Of a stretch of DNA of 64,000 nt, positions 36,564-45,501 are shown one piece after another. Position 1 is the first letter of the stretch; each line of letters starts with the position of its first letter. The translations under genes and the position numbers were made by a program. The notes below the pieces were generated by a model, which saw nothing but the letters and a program-made list of their open reading frames with translations, ran no database searches and was not told where the DNA came from. Source of the stretch: RPQJ01 sp963823535 (GTDB taxonomy: Bacteria > Pseudomonadota > Gammaproteobacteria > Steroidobacterales > Steroidobacteraceae); the NCBI GenBank assembly GCA_963823535.1, contig CAWGLZ010000001.1, forward strand, positions 620,001-684,000, read 5' to 3'.

Positions 36564-36590
36564 AAAGCCCTGTTTTTACAGGGCTTTCAA
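36564..36590 (+). terminator. Intrinsic terminator of the tRNA-Ala/Glu unit
   Basis: A perfect 10-bp stem (AAAGCCCTGT with ACAGGGCTTT) with a TTTT loop begins 4 nt after tRNA-Glu. The 3' arm ends in TTT followed by CAACTTTC. Confidence 0.75.
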
Positions 36591-36944
36591 CTTTCGAGGC
36601 GCGGCGAGAGCGGTATGCACGGCTTCTGCACGCGGCCGAACGTGCTGTCGGCTGGTCTTGTGGAGTCTTGGCGCGGACGGACCGGCGCGACTTCCCGACG
36701 AGTTTGAGTACAGCCCACCATCCAGCGGCTCCCCGGCGTGGCGGGCGCCGCCGGATTACCTCTGCAAACGCGAACTTCGTCACACGAGTGTGCCTGCGCG
36801 CGCGCTACGCTTTACGTCAGCTTATGTCCGCAGCGTAAAGTTTCGCTCGCAACCCACCGCAAAACTTGAAAAAATACCTGCGCTTGGGTGTTCGGTACCG
36901 GAGGGGGCCGTTCGCCATCGCTCAGGGAGGGAAGCTCTGGAGCC
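36591..36944. other. Non-coding leader of the XrtA exopolysaccharide locus
   Basis: About 350 nt without a convincing gene. It holds an inverted repeat CTTTACG (36810-36816) and CGTAAAG (36834-36840), a CACACGAGTGTG palindrome near 36782, and an A-rich stretch near 36860-36875. A promoter for the downstream locus is expected here, but no clear sigma-70 or sigma-54 pair was found. Confidence 0.4.
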
Positions 36945-38345
36945 GTGTCGATCCGTCTGTTCAACCTGCACCTGCGCCTGCCGATCGTCCTGCTGGCACT
37001 GATCGACGGGGCACTTTTCTTCTTTTCCGCGTTCTTTGCCGCGTCGGTCCTGCTGGGCCCCGGCGCGACGACCGCGGCAACCTCAAGCGGCGTGTTCTGG
37101 CCCACAGCCCTGCTGTTTGCGGCGCTGGCCTTCGTCGGCGCATTCGCAATGGGCCTGTATTCGACCCGCCAGCGCTCGGGCGGCATGGGCCTCACGTTGC
37201 GCGTGATCGCCGCAAATCTCGTCGCCGTGGCGCTCTGCGCCCTGGCTTTTTACGTAGTTCCGTCAATGAGCGTGAGCCCGACGATCCTGGGCGTCACTGT
37301 GTTCTTCGCGGTGGCCAGCAGCCTGATCGTTCGCCTGCTGTTCGACCGAATCATGGACCAGAACTACTTCAAGCGCCGGGTGCTCGTCTATGGTGCGGGT
37401 CAACGCGCGGCCAGCCTTCTGGCATTGCGCCGCCGAGCGGACCAGCGAGGCTTCAGGATTGTCGCCTTTATCCCGGCGGAGGGCGACGCCGTGAGTGCAC
37501 CACGGGAGCGCCTGAGCGATCGGCCCGCTGACCTGTATCAGTGGTCGATCGAGAACGCGATCGACGAGATCGTCGTGGCCATGGATGACCGCCGTCAGGG
37601 GTTTCCACTGCACGAGTTTCTGGAATGCCGGTTGGCGGGCATCGAGATTCTCGAGCTGCCGAGCTTCCTGGAGCGCGAGACCGGCAAGCTGAGGCTCGAC
37701 GTGACGACTCCGAGCTGGTTCATCTTCGGCGAGGGATTCAGAGTGTCGCCCCTGCAGGCCGCGCTCGAGCGCGGTTTTGACGTAGTTGCTAGTTCTGGCC
37801 TGCTGCTGGTGTCGCTGCCGTTCATGGCGTTGACAGTCATCGCGATCAAGTTCGAGGACGGCTGGTCCGCGCCAGTTCTCTACCGGCAGCGCCGCGTTGG
37901 CCAGCACGGTCGGGTGTTCGACGTAATGAAATTCCGCAGCATGGGCGTGAATGCAGAGCGGCCGGGCCATGCGCAGTGGGCGGTTGCGAACGATCCCCGC
38001 GTGACCCGGGTAGGGTCATTCATTCGCAAGACACGAATCGACGAGTTGCCCCAGCTTTTCAATGTGCTGCGCGGCGACATGAGCTTCGTCGGACCGCGGC
38101 CCGAGCGTCCGGAATTCGTCGAGCATCTGGAACAGACGATCCCGTATTACCGCGAGCGGCACTCGGTCAAGCCGGGCATCACCGGCTGGGCGCAGCTGTG
38201 CTATCCGTACGGAGCTTCCGAGCAGGACGCGATGGAGAAGCTCCAGTATGACCTCTACTACGTCAAGAACCGCAGCCTCGTATTCGACTTTGCCATCCTC
38301 GTGCAGACCGTAGAGGTCGTGCTCTGGCGCAAGGGCGCACGCTGA
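36945..38345 (+). CDS. epsB: EpsB-type initiating sugar transferase (XrtA system, TIGR03013-like)
   Basis: A protein of 466 residues from the GTG at 36945. It has four N-terminal membrane helices, a nucleotide-binding-like middle domain (RRVLVYGAGQRAASLLALRR), and a C-terminal bacterial sugar transferase domain (about 275-466) with KFRSMGVNAE, RKTRIDELPQLFNVLRGDMSFVGPRPERPEFV and KPGITGWAQ. It puts the first sugar-phosphate on undecaprenyl phosphate. The opening SIRLFNLHLRLPI matches the family, so the GTG at 36945 is favoured; an upstream GTG at 36888 would add 19 atypical residues. It heads the locus. Confidence 0.88.
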   Translation: MSIRLFNLHLRLPIVLLALIDGALFFFSAFFAASVLLGPGATTAATSSGVFWPTALLFAALAFVGAFAMGLYSTRQRSGGMGLTLRVIAANLVAVALCALAFYVVPSMSVSPTILGVTVFFAVASSLIVRLLFDRIMDQNYFKRRVLVYGAGQRAASLLALRRRADQRGFRIVAFIPAEGDAVSAPRERLSDRPADLYQWSIENAIDEIVVAMDDRRQGFPLHEFLECRLAGIEILELPSFLERETGKLRLDVTTPSWFIFGEGFRVSPLQAALERGFDVVASSGLLLVSLPFMALTVIAIKFEDGWSAPVLYRQRRVGQHGRVFDVMKFRSMGVNAERPGHAQWAVANDPRVTRVGSFIRKTRIDELPQLFNVLRGDMSFVGPRPERPEFVEHLEQTIPYYRERHSVKPGITGWAQLCYPYGASEQDAMEKLQYDLYYVKNRSLVFDFAILVQTVEVVLWRKGAR

Positions 38346-38369
38346 GCCGGTCTCCTGGACGCCCCGTAC

Positions 38370-40571
38370 ATGTTCTCATTCGGCGTTATTTCCTACGGGC
38401 TGGCGGCGACGGGTTTCCTGATGCTCAGCTTGCTCCTTGCGATCAGCTGGGAGGGTCGCGGCCAGGGGATACGACTGGTCATCGCCTGCGGGATCAATGC
38501 TGCCTGGGCCGCGCTGCTTGCCTACGTTGCATGGACGCAGCGGATGCCTCTGACACTGGTGGCGTTGACGCTGTTCTTGCGCGACGCCGCATGGCTGATC
38601 GTCCTCACCGGTCTCCTCTCGGGCGGCGCCTGGCCAGGCTTGCTGGTCCGCATTACGCATCTGCTGATTGGAACGGTCCTCGCAATCGGTGCCGTGCTCC
38701 TGGTCGCCGACCTTCGCGGAACCTCCGTGGCAGTAGTCCCTGCCACTTTTGTTCTGGGTGGCCTGGCATTGTCATTGACTGGTCTGGTCCTGCTCGAACA
38801 GGTCTACCGCAATGCCAATACGGCTGGCAGGCATGCGCTCAAATACCTCGTGATCGGCCTGGGTGTCCTGTTCGCCTACGACCTGTACGTCTTCTCCCAG
38901 GCCCAACTCGTCAAAGGGATCGATGCCGCATCGTGGCAGGCGCGCGGCCTGGTCAACATGCTCGTGGTGCCGTTGATCGCGCTGGCCGCCCGCGGCAATC
39001 CGCAATGGTCGCTCAGGGTCTTCGTCTCCCGCCAGGTTGTTTTCTACACGACTTCATTCCTGACCATCGGCGTGTACCTGCTGGTCATGGCGGCAGGCGG
39101 TTATCTCATCCGCTTCTACGGAGGGACTTGGGGTCCGGTCGCGCAGATCGTGTTCTTCGCGGGCGCTGGCATCGTGTTGGTCAGCCTGCTGGCGTCTGCC
39201 TCGCTGCGTCGGCAGTTGCGCGTCTTTCTGAGCAAGCACTTCTACAAGAACAAGTACGATTACCGCCTCGAGTGGCTGCGGTTCATAGAAACGCTTTCCT
39301 CCAATGCAGAAGGTGAGGACCCGTACCGGAACGGGGTGCGTTCGATCGCCCAGATCGTGAACAGTCCAGGCGGTGCCCTATTCATGCCCCTCGAGGGCGG
39401 ACAGGGATTCGCGTTCGCAGCCGGATGGCCGCAGCCGCAGTTCCGGCGCGATCGATTCCCCGTGGTACCGGCGAACGACGAGTTATTCGCGTTCATGCGG
39501 CGTCGGCAATGGGTCGTGGATCTGGTGGAGTACCAGACGGCCCCGGACGCCTACGACAACGCGGCACTGCCCGGGTTCCTGCGCGAACAGCAGCAACTGC
39601 GACTGCTGCTGCCACTGATGTTGAACACTGAATGTCTGGGCTTTGTCATTCTCGCGGATCCACCGCCTCCGTTCGAGCTGACCTACGAGGATCGCGACCT
39701 GCTCAAGACGGTGGGTCGCCACGTTGCGACCCATCTTGCCCAGCACGATGCGGACCGCAAGCTTTCCGAGAGCCGCCAGTTCGAGGCCTATCACCGGCTC
39801 ACGGCCTTTGTCATGCACGATCTGAAGAATCTGGCCGCCCAGTTGTCCCTGCTGGTCGCCAACGCGGAGAAGTTCAAGCGCAATCCGGAATTCGTGGATG
39901 ACGCCATTGCCACCATCGCCAATTCCACCGCCCGCATGCAGCGCCTGGTGGATCAACTTCAGCGCCGCGAGATGCAGAGCCTCAACCGTCGCGTATCCCT
40001 GGCCAATGTGGCGAGGGAGGCCTGTGCGCGCTGCTCCATCCGTGCACCCATGCCCGCATGCGAGGACCTGGCTTCCGCGGCCTTTGTCGAGGTCGACCCG
40101 GAGCGGCTCGGAATGATGGTCGAGCACCTCATTCGAAACGCGCAGGAGGCGACTGCCGAAGACGGCGAGGTGCATGTCTCCGTGACGGTCAGCCGTAATG
40201 TGAGCATGGATCCGGTTGGTACGTCGGGTATCTATCCCGCACTTTCGACAGTTCCGCCGGCGGACAGACGAAGCCTGCTGCCCTCGTCTGGACCAGAGGG
40301 TCGGCTGGACGGACTGGCAGGAGACTTTGCGTGTCTGACGGTCGAGGATACGGGCTCTGGGATGAGCCCGGAGTTCATCAAGGAAAGGCTCTTCAAGCCC
40401 TTCGATACGACCAAGGGCAGCAAGGGCATGGGTATCGGCGCCTATCAGGTCCGGGAATACGTGAGAACGGTTGGTGGGCGGGTCATCGTGCAGAGCAAAC
40501 CCGGCGAGGGAACGCGATTCACGCTCTGGCTGCCCCTCCAGTCGGCCCCCGAGGCGGCTGCTCAACCCTGA
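38370..40571 (+). CDS. prsK: XrtA/PEP-CTERM system histidine kinase PrsK
   Basis: A 733-residue sensor kinase. About nine to ten membrane helices occupy residues 1-285, then a GAF-like domain (about 320-460), a HisKA-like segment with the phospho-accepting His483 in MHDLKNLAAQLSLL, and an HATPase domain with HLIRNAQEAT, DTGSGMSPEF, and KGSKGMGIGAY. The MHDLKN variant of the H-box and the multi-helix N-terminus are distinctive of PrsK. Its partner PrsR is encoded 86 nt downstream. The signal it senses is unknown. Confidence 0.93.
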   Translation: MFSFGVISYGLAATGFLMLSLLLAISWEGRGQGIRLVIACGINAAWAALLAYVAWTQRMPLTLVALTLFLRDAAWLIVLTGLLSGGAWPGLLVRITHLLIGTVLAIGAVLLVADLRGTSVAVVPATFVLGGLALSLTGLVLLEQVYRNANTAGRHALKYLVIGLGVLFAYDLYVFSQAQLVKGIDAASWQARGLVNMLVVPLIALAARGNPQWSLRVFVSRQVVFYTTSFLTIGVYLLVMAAGGYLIRFYGGTWGPVAQIVFFAGAGIVLVSLLASASLRRQLRVFLSKHFYKNKYDYRLEWLRFIETLSSNAEGEDPYRNGVRSIAQIVNSPGGALFMPLEGGQGFAFAAGWPQPQFRRDRFPVVPANDELFAFMRRRQWVVDLVEYQTAPDAYDNAALPGFLREQQQLRLLLPLMLNTECLGFVILADPPPPFELTYEDRDLLKTVGRHVATHLAQHDADRKLSESRQFEAYHRLTAFVMHDLKNLAAQLSLLVANAEKFKRNPEFVDDAIATIANSTARMQRLVDQLQRREMQSLNRRVSLANVAREACARCSIRAPMPACEDLASAAFVEVDPERLGMMVEHLIRNAQEATAEDGEVHVSVTVSRNVSMDPVGTSGIYPALSTVPPADRRSLLPSSGPEGRLDGLAGDFACLTVEDTGSGMSPEFIKERLFKPFDTTKGSKGMGIGAYQVREYVRTVGGRVIVQSKPGEGTRFTLWLPLQSAPEAAAQP

Positions 40572-40656
40572 ACCAATTTCACAAAATGTGATTGTAAGCC
40601 CCGGTATCATCCGTAAAACTGACGGCCAGAATTGTCGGCCGGATCACGGAGTGTGA

Positions 40657-42039
40657 GTGGCAGACGCTAAGCCCAGACTGCTGATCGTCGAGGACGACCC
40701 CGGGTTGCAGAAGCAACTCAAGTGGTGCTTCGACGAATACGACGTCCATCTGGCCGAGAACCGGCAGGTGGCGCTGGCTGGGCTGCGCCGGTTTGAGCCT
40801 CCCGTCGTGCTCCAGGACCTGGGGTTGCCGCCGGATCCCGAGGGAGTTTCCGAGGGATTTGCCACCCTGCTCGAGATCCTGCGCCTGGCGCCGCACACCA
40901 AGGTGATCGTCGTCACGGGTCAGCTCGACAAGGAAAACGCGGTCAAGTCTGTCGGTCTCGGCGCCTACGACTTCTACCAGAAGCCGGTGGACGTCGACGT
41001 GCTCAAGCTGCTCGTCCAGCGGGCATTCCAGATGCACGACCTGGAGGAGGAGAACCGCGCACTGTCGACGGTTCACGGCGCAATGCCCCTGGCTGGCGTG
41101 ATCGCCACCAGCGACGCCATGATGCGTGTCTGCCGGATCGTAGAGAAGGTAGCGCCCACGCAGGCCACCACGCTGCTGCTGGGCGAGAGCGGGACCGGCA
41201 AGGAATTGCTGGCCCGGGCCGTTCACAACCTGAGTCCCAGGCAGGAGAAGGCCTTCGTCGCCATCAACTGCGCCGCCATCCCGGAGACGCTGCTCGAAAG
41301 CGAGCTGTTTGGCTACGAGCGGGGTGCCTTCACAGGTGCGGTGAAGCAGACGCCGGGCAAGTTCGAGATGGCGGACGGCGGCACACTGTTCCTGGACGAG
41401 ATCGGCGACATGCCGTTGCAGCTGCAGGCGAAGTTGCTGCGTTTCCTGCAGGACCGCGTCGTCGAGCGCATCGGCGGGCGCGAGCGCATTCCGGTGGATG
41501 TGCGCATCGTATGTGCCACGAACCAGGACTTGCGCTCGATGATCAGTGCGGGCCAATTCCGTGAGGACCTGTTCTACCGGATCAGCGAGGTTACGGTCCA
41601 GATCCCGCCACTTCGGGACCGGCAAGGCGACGCGGTGGTGATTGCCCAGGCCATCATGGACCGGCGCGCGCGCGAACACAGCCGCCCGATCAGAGGCTTC
41701 ACGCCCGACGCGATGCTGGCAATCCAGTCCTACCCATGGCCCGGCAACATCCGCGAGCTCGAGAATCGCGTCAATGGCGCCGTGATCATGACCGAGGGCA
41801 AGTACATTGATGTTGACGACCTGGGATTGCCGGGCGCCAGTGTGACGGGCGGCGGCGAGTTCCTGAATTTGCGGTCGGCCCGGCAGCGGGCCGAATCCGA
41901 GGTGATCCGGCAGGCATTGGCGGTATCGGGGGGGAACCTCTCGCGGGCTGCGGAGCTGCTCGGTATTACCCGGCCGACGCTTTACGACCTGCTCGAGAAG
42001 AACGACATCGCGATGCCAGAGCGCGCCGCGGAGGGCTGA
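40657..42039 (+). CDS. prsR: XrtA/PEP-CTERM system sigma-54 response regulator PrsR
   Basis: A 460-residue NtrC-type activator. The receiver domain has IVEDDPG and phospho-acceptor Asp54 (VVLQDLGLPP) with K in YQKPVD. The AAA+ domain has Walker A GESGTGKE (about residues 176-183), the sigma-54 contact loop GAFTGA (223-228), and Walker B GTLFLDEIGD. The C-terminal Fis-type helix-turn-helix (about 415-455) has LSRAAELLGITRPTLYDLLEK. It should activate sigma-54 promoters of PEP-CTERM and matrix genes. The start is GTG. The next gene is 2 nt downstream. Confidence 0.95.
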   Translation: MADAKPRLLIVEDDPGLQKQLKWCFDEYDVHLAENRQVALAGLRRFEPPVVLQDLGLPPDPEGVSEGFATLLEILRLAPHTKVIVVTGQLDKENAVKSVGLGAYDFYQKPVDVDVLKLLVQRAFQMHDLEEENRALSTVHGAMPLAGVIATSDAMMRVCRIVEKVAPTQATTLLLGESGTGKELLARAVHNLSPRQEKAFVAINCAAIPETLLESELFGYERGAFTGAVKQTPGKFEMADGGTLFLDEIGDMPLQLQAKLLRFLQDRVVERIGGRERIPVDVRIVCATNQDLRSMISAGQFREDLFYRISEVTVQIPPLRDRQGDAVVIAQAIMDRRAREHSRPIRGFTPDAMLAIQSYPWPGNIRELENRVNGAVIMTEGKYIDVDDLGLPGASVTGGGEFLNLRSARQRAESEVIRQALAVSGGNLSRAAELLGITRPTLYDLLEKNDIAMPERAAEG

Positions 42040-42041
42040 CT

Positions 42042-44816
42042 GTGCCAAAGACGAAACAATCGCTCGCCCTGTGCATGACCGTGCTGCTGGTCGCCTGCGC
42101 ACCGCAGGGTGAGAAACTGCTGCAGCGGGCGGAGGCCAGCCTGGCGGCGGGGCAGTACCGGGCGGCGATGATCGACCTGAAGAATTACGTCGCCAAGAAC
42201 CCGGAGGATGCTCGTGCGCGAGCCCAGCTCGGCCTCGCGCTGCTCGAGCTGGGGGATCTCGGCGGTGCCGAGACCGAGATCGGCAAGGCCCGTGAGATGG
42301 GCGCCGACCGCAAGCTCACGGCGGTGGCCGAGTGCCGGCTGCTCGTGGCACGCGACGCCTACCAGCGGGTGCTGGAGGAGTGCGGAGACCTTGGCGACAC
42401 GGGAATCGACCCCGACCTGGCCATCGCGCGGGGTGACGCGCTGCTGGGGTTGGGGCAATACGATGCCGCACGTGCCACCTACGAATCCGCTGCGCCAGCG
42501 CGACCGTCGAGCCTGAGTGTCGTCCAGGGACTAGCCGGTGCCACGTACGGCCTCGAGGGGGCGGCTGGAGCGCGCCGCATCTTCGAAGCGGCGCCCCAGG
42601 CGATCAAGGATCTGCCGCGCTACTGGCTGGCGGTGGGATCGTTCGAGATCCGCGCAGGCGACTTCGCGGCTGCCGAGAAGGCACTTGCGACCGCAGTGCA
42701 GAAGACCGAGCAAGACGAGGATTCCCGTGACCGACTCTCGGCACTGGCCGGGTTGACCGAGGCGCAGCTGCGACAGGGCAAGACACAGGAGGCGGCGGCG
42801 ACGAGCGAACTGCTGCTCAAGGCCGCGCCGCGCAGCCCATTTGCCAAGATATTGAGGGCCCAGGCCGTTGCCGGTGCGGGCGATTTGGCGACGGCCCGTA
42901 CGCTGCTCGAAGAGGCCGTCAGCGCCGATCCGGAGAACGCACAGGCCCGCATGATGCTCGGACTGGTGAATATGCAGCAGGGAAACCTCGGGCAGGCGGA
43001 AATGCACCTCGCCAACGTCGTTTCGCGCAATCCGGACAACGTGCGTGCCCAGCAGCTGCTGGCGTCCGTTCGAGGCCAGATTCAGTCGCCGGAGCAGACG
43101 CTCGAGGCGCTCAAGCCGGCGCTCGATCGGCCAGCTGCCGATCCGTCGCTGTTCGCATTGGCGAGCCAGCTCAGCCTGCAGAGCGGCAACCGGGACGCGG
43201 CGATTGGTTACCTCGACCAGGCGGCGCGCTCGTCGGCTTCCTCGGACCCGGAAGGCCAGCTCGAGTTGGCCAGCGGTTACATCGCTGCCGGCGAAGTGGA
43301 TCGCGCGATCGAGATTCTCGAAGCGATGCCGCAAGGGCAGGGTGACGCGGCCATGCAGCGCGAAACACTGCTGGTGGCAGCGCTCCTGAGGCAGGGCAGG
43401 ACGACAGAAGCAGTTGCGCGCGCGGAAGCGCTCGCCAAGCGTCCCGCCGACGACGTCGCAGCGCACAGCATAGCCGGCGCAATCTATGCGGCTGCCGGGC
43501 AGCACGAGCGGGCCCGGACCGAATGGGGTCGCGTGCTGGAGGCCCGCCCGCAAGACGCCGCAACGCGGATGAATCTCGCGCGTGTCGAGCTTGCCGAGGG
43601 CAAGCCGGAAGCGGCGGCTGATCATCTGGAGAAAGTGCTCGCCGCCGACCCGAAGAACCTGATGGCGACCCTCGGTCTCGCCGCCGTTTCACTTGCCAGG
43701 CAAGACCACGACGGCGCGGAGCGCTGGGTCAAGAAGGCTGTCGCCGACCATCCGGACTCGCCGGAAGTGCGCCTCGCCCAGGCGCAGTTCTATCTGGGGC
43801 AGCGTGACTTCGGCGAGGCGAAAGCGGCTGCGCAGGAAGCGCTGCGACTCTCGCCCAAGAGTGCACCGGCGTCGAATGCCAAGGGGCTGGCCGAGATCGG
43901 CGCCGGCGACGGCGCAGCCGCTATTGAGAGCTTCAGCCACGCCGTCGAGCTGGAGCCGCGCGGTAGCTATCACCTGAACCTTGCCCGCGCCTACGTCCTC
44001 GATCGCAAGCCCGCGGAGGCCCTGCGCGTGCTCGACGAGGCACTCAGGGTGTCGCCCGGTCAACTCCAGACGCTCGCGCTGGCGGCGTCGATCGCACTGC
44101 AGACCGGACAGATCGAGAAGGCCACGGGCTATATCGAGCGGGTGCGCATGTCAGCGCCTGACGCGGCGGGAACCATGCGTCTGGAGGGGGATCTCGCCAT
44201 GGCCGGCAAGCGCTACACGGATGCGCTGGCCCACTACGAAAAGGCCGCTGAAGCAGGATCAGATGCAGCGCTCGCCGTGGCGCGCTATCGGGCCGGGAGG
44301 GCCGCGGGCGTGACGCGCCCGCAGAAGCCGCTCGAGGAGTGGCTCGTACAGACGCCAGGGGACGTCGGGGTCCGGGTCCTGCTTGCCGAGTACCAGCAGC
44401 AGCAAGGCGATGACGCGGCTGCCATCGCGAACTACGAAAAGTCACTTGAAGCGGCGCCTGGAAATGTCATGGCATTGAATAATCTCGCCGTCCTGTACCA
44501 GCTTAAGGGCGACCCCCGGGCGCTGCCGCTCGCGCGGCAGGCGCATGAAGGGGCGCCCGAGAGTGCCGCGGTGCAGGACACCTACGGCTGGGCGCTGGTC
44601 GAGAATGGAGATCTGGATCAAGGGCTCAAGCTCATCCGGAAGGCCGCCGATGGGCTTCCCGGTGTGGCCGAGGTCCAGTACCACCTGGGCGCCGCGCTCG
44701 CGAGGAAGGGCGATATGGAGGAGGCGCGACGCGTTCTGAAGCAGGTCATCGCGGCCGATGCGCCCTCGAGCGTCCGGGATAGCGCTGAGGCAGAACTCAC
44801 CAGACTCGACCGTTGA
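42042..44816 (+). CDS. prsT: XrtA/PEP-CTERM system TPR lipoprotein PrsT
   Basis: A 924-residue periplasmic protein. The signal peptide ends with a lipobox (LLVAC, Cys near residue 19). The rest is a long series of TPR units, about twenty, each with the A-x-x-x-L-G-x-x-x-L pattern and P-x-N/D in the loops (for example RARAQLGLALLELGD, ARMMLGLVNMQQGN, MALNNLAVLYQLKGD). PrsT is thought to act as a scaffold for the exopolysaccharide export machinery. The start is GTG, 2 nt after prsR. Confidence 0.93.
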   Translation: MPKTKQSLALCMTVLLVACAPQGEKLLQRAEASLAAGQYRAAMIDLKNYVAKNPEDARARAQLGLALLELGDLGGAETEIGKAREMGADRKLTAVAECRLLVARDAYQRVLEECGDLGDTGIDPDLAIARGDALLGLGQYDAARATYESAAPARPSSLSVVQGLAGATYGLEGAAGARRIFEAAPQAIKDLPRYWLAVGSFEIRAGDFAAAEKALATAVQKTEQDEDSRDRLSALAGLTEAQLRQGKTQEAAATSELLLKAAPRSPFAKILRAQAVAGAGDLATARTLLEEAVSADPENAQARMMLGLVNMQQGNLGQAEMHLANVVSRNPDNVRAQQLLASVRGQIQSPEQTLEALKPALDRPAADPSLFALASQLSLQSGNRDAAIGYLDQAARSSASSDPEGQLELASGYIAAGEVDRAIEILEAMPQGQGDAAMQRETLLVAALLRQGRTTEAVARAEALAKRPADDVAAHSIAGAIYAAAGQHERARTEWGRVLEARPQDAATRMNLARVELAEGKPEAAADHLEKVLAADPKNLMATLGLAAVSLARQDHDGAERWVKKAVADHPDSPEVRLAQAQFYLGQRDFGEAKAAAQEALRLSPKSAPASNAKGLAEIGAGDGAAAIESFSHAVELEPRGSYHLNLARAYVLDRKPAEALRVLDEALRVSPGQLQTLALAASIALQTGQIEKATGYIERVRMSAPDAAGTMRLEGDLAMAGKRYTDALAHYEKAAEAGSDAALAVARYRAGRAAGVTRPQKPLEEWLVQTPGDVGVRVLLAEYQQQQGDDAAAIANYEKSLEAAPGNVMALNNLAVLYQLKGDPRALPLARQAHEGAPESAAVQDTYGWALVENGDLDQGLKLIRKAADGLPGVAEVQYHLGAALARKGDMEEARRVLKQVIAADAPSSVRDSAEAELTRLDR

Positions 44817-44832
44817 AGGGGAGACATCAGAC

Positions 44833-45477
44833 ATGGCGAACGGTGCATACAACATGAAACGGCGTCGAGTTGGCTGGCCGACGGGCCTCGTGGCTGGCCT
44901 GTCGACCCTCGTGGCCGGATGCGGCGGCGAACCGCAGGTGGTGGCGATGCCGGCCTTCGAGCCAGCCGTCGAGACTGAGTACCGGATCGGCCCGGGCGAT
45001 AATCTGCAGGTGTTTGTCTGGAACCACCCGGACCTCTCGGTCACGGTGCCCGTGCGCCCGGACGGAATGATTTCAACGCCGCTCGTCGAGAACATGAAGG
45101 CCGAGGGCAAGACGCCGAGCCAGCTGTCTCGTGACTTCGAAAAGGCGCTTACGGAGTACGTTCGTTCACCGACGGTTAACGTCATTGTCACGCAGTTCGT
45201 CGGGGCCTACGGCGACCAGATCCGCGTGGTCGGTCAGGCATCGCAGCCACAGTCCCTCTCGTACAGGGCGAACATGACGGTTCTCGATGTGATGATCGCC
45301 GTCGGAGGGCTTGCGGAGTTTGCTGCCGGCAATCGAGCAGTCATCATGAGGCGCGACGGTGATCAGCAGCTGCGCATCCCCGTAAGGCTCGCCGACCTGA
45401 TGAAGGATGGCGACATCAGTGCGAACGTTTCGATGCGACCCGGCGATGTTCTGATCATTCCGGAATCAAGATTCTGA
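44833..45477 (+). CDS. XrtA system polysaccharide export lipoprotein (Wza-like, TIGR03027-like)
   Basis: A 214-residue outer-membrane export protein. The lipobox is LVAGC (Cys near residue 30). A Poly_export domain follows (YRIGPGDNLQVFVWNHPDLSVTVPVRPDGMISTPLV) and one SLBB-like unit (IRVVGQASQPQSLSYRANMTVLDVMIAVGGL). This size and layout match the short XrtA-type exporter. Contrast the 985-residue exporter of region 1. The start at 44833 follows GGGGAGACATCAGAC with a good ribosome site. Confidence 0.9.
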   Translation: MANGAYNMKRRRVGWPTGLVAGLSTLVAGCGGEPQVVAMPAFEPAVETEYRIGPGDNLQVFVWNHPDLSVTVPVRPDGMISTPLVENMKAEGKTPSQLSRDFEKALTEYVRSPTVNVIVTQFVGAYGDQIRVVGQASQPQSLSYRANMTVLDVMIAVGGLAEFAAGNRAVIMRRDGDQQLRIPVRLADLMKDGDISANVSMRPGDVLIIPESRF

Positions 45478-45501
45478 GCCCGGCGAGGGCGAGGCTCCAA
45501 G

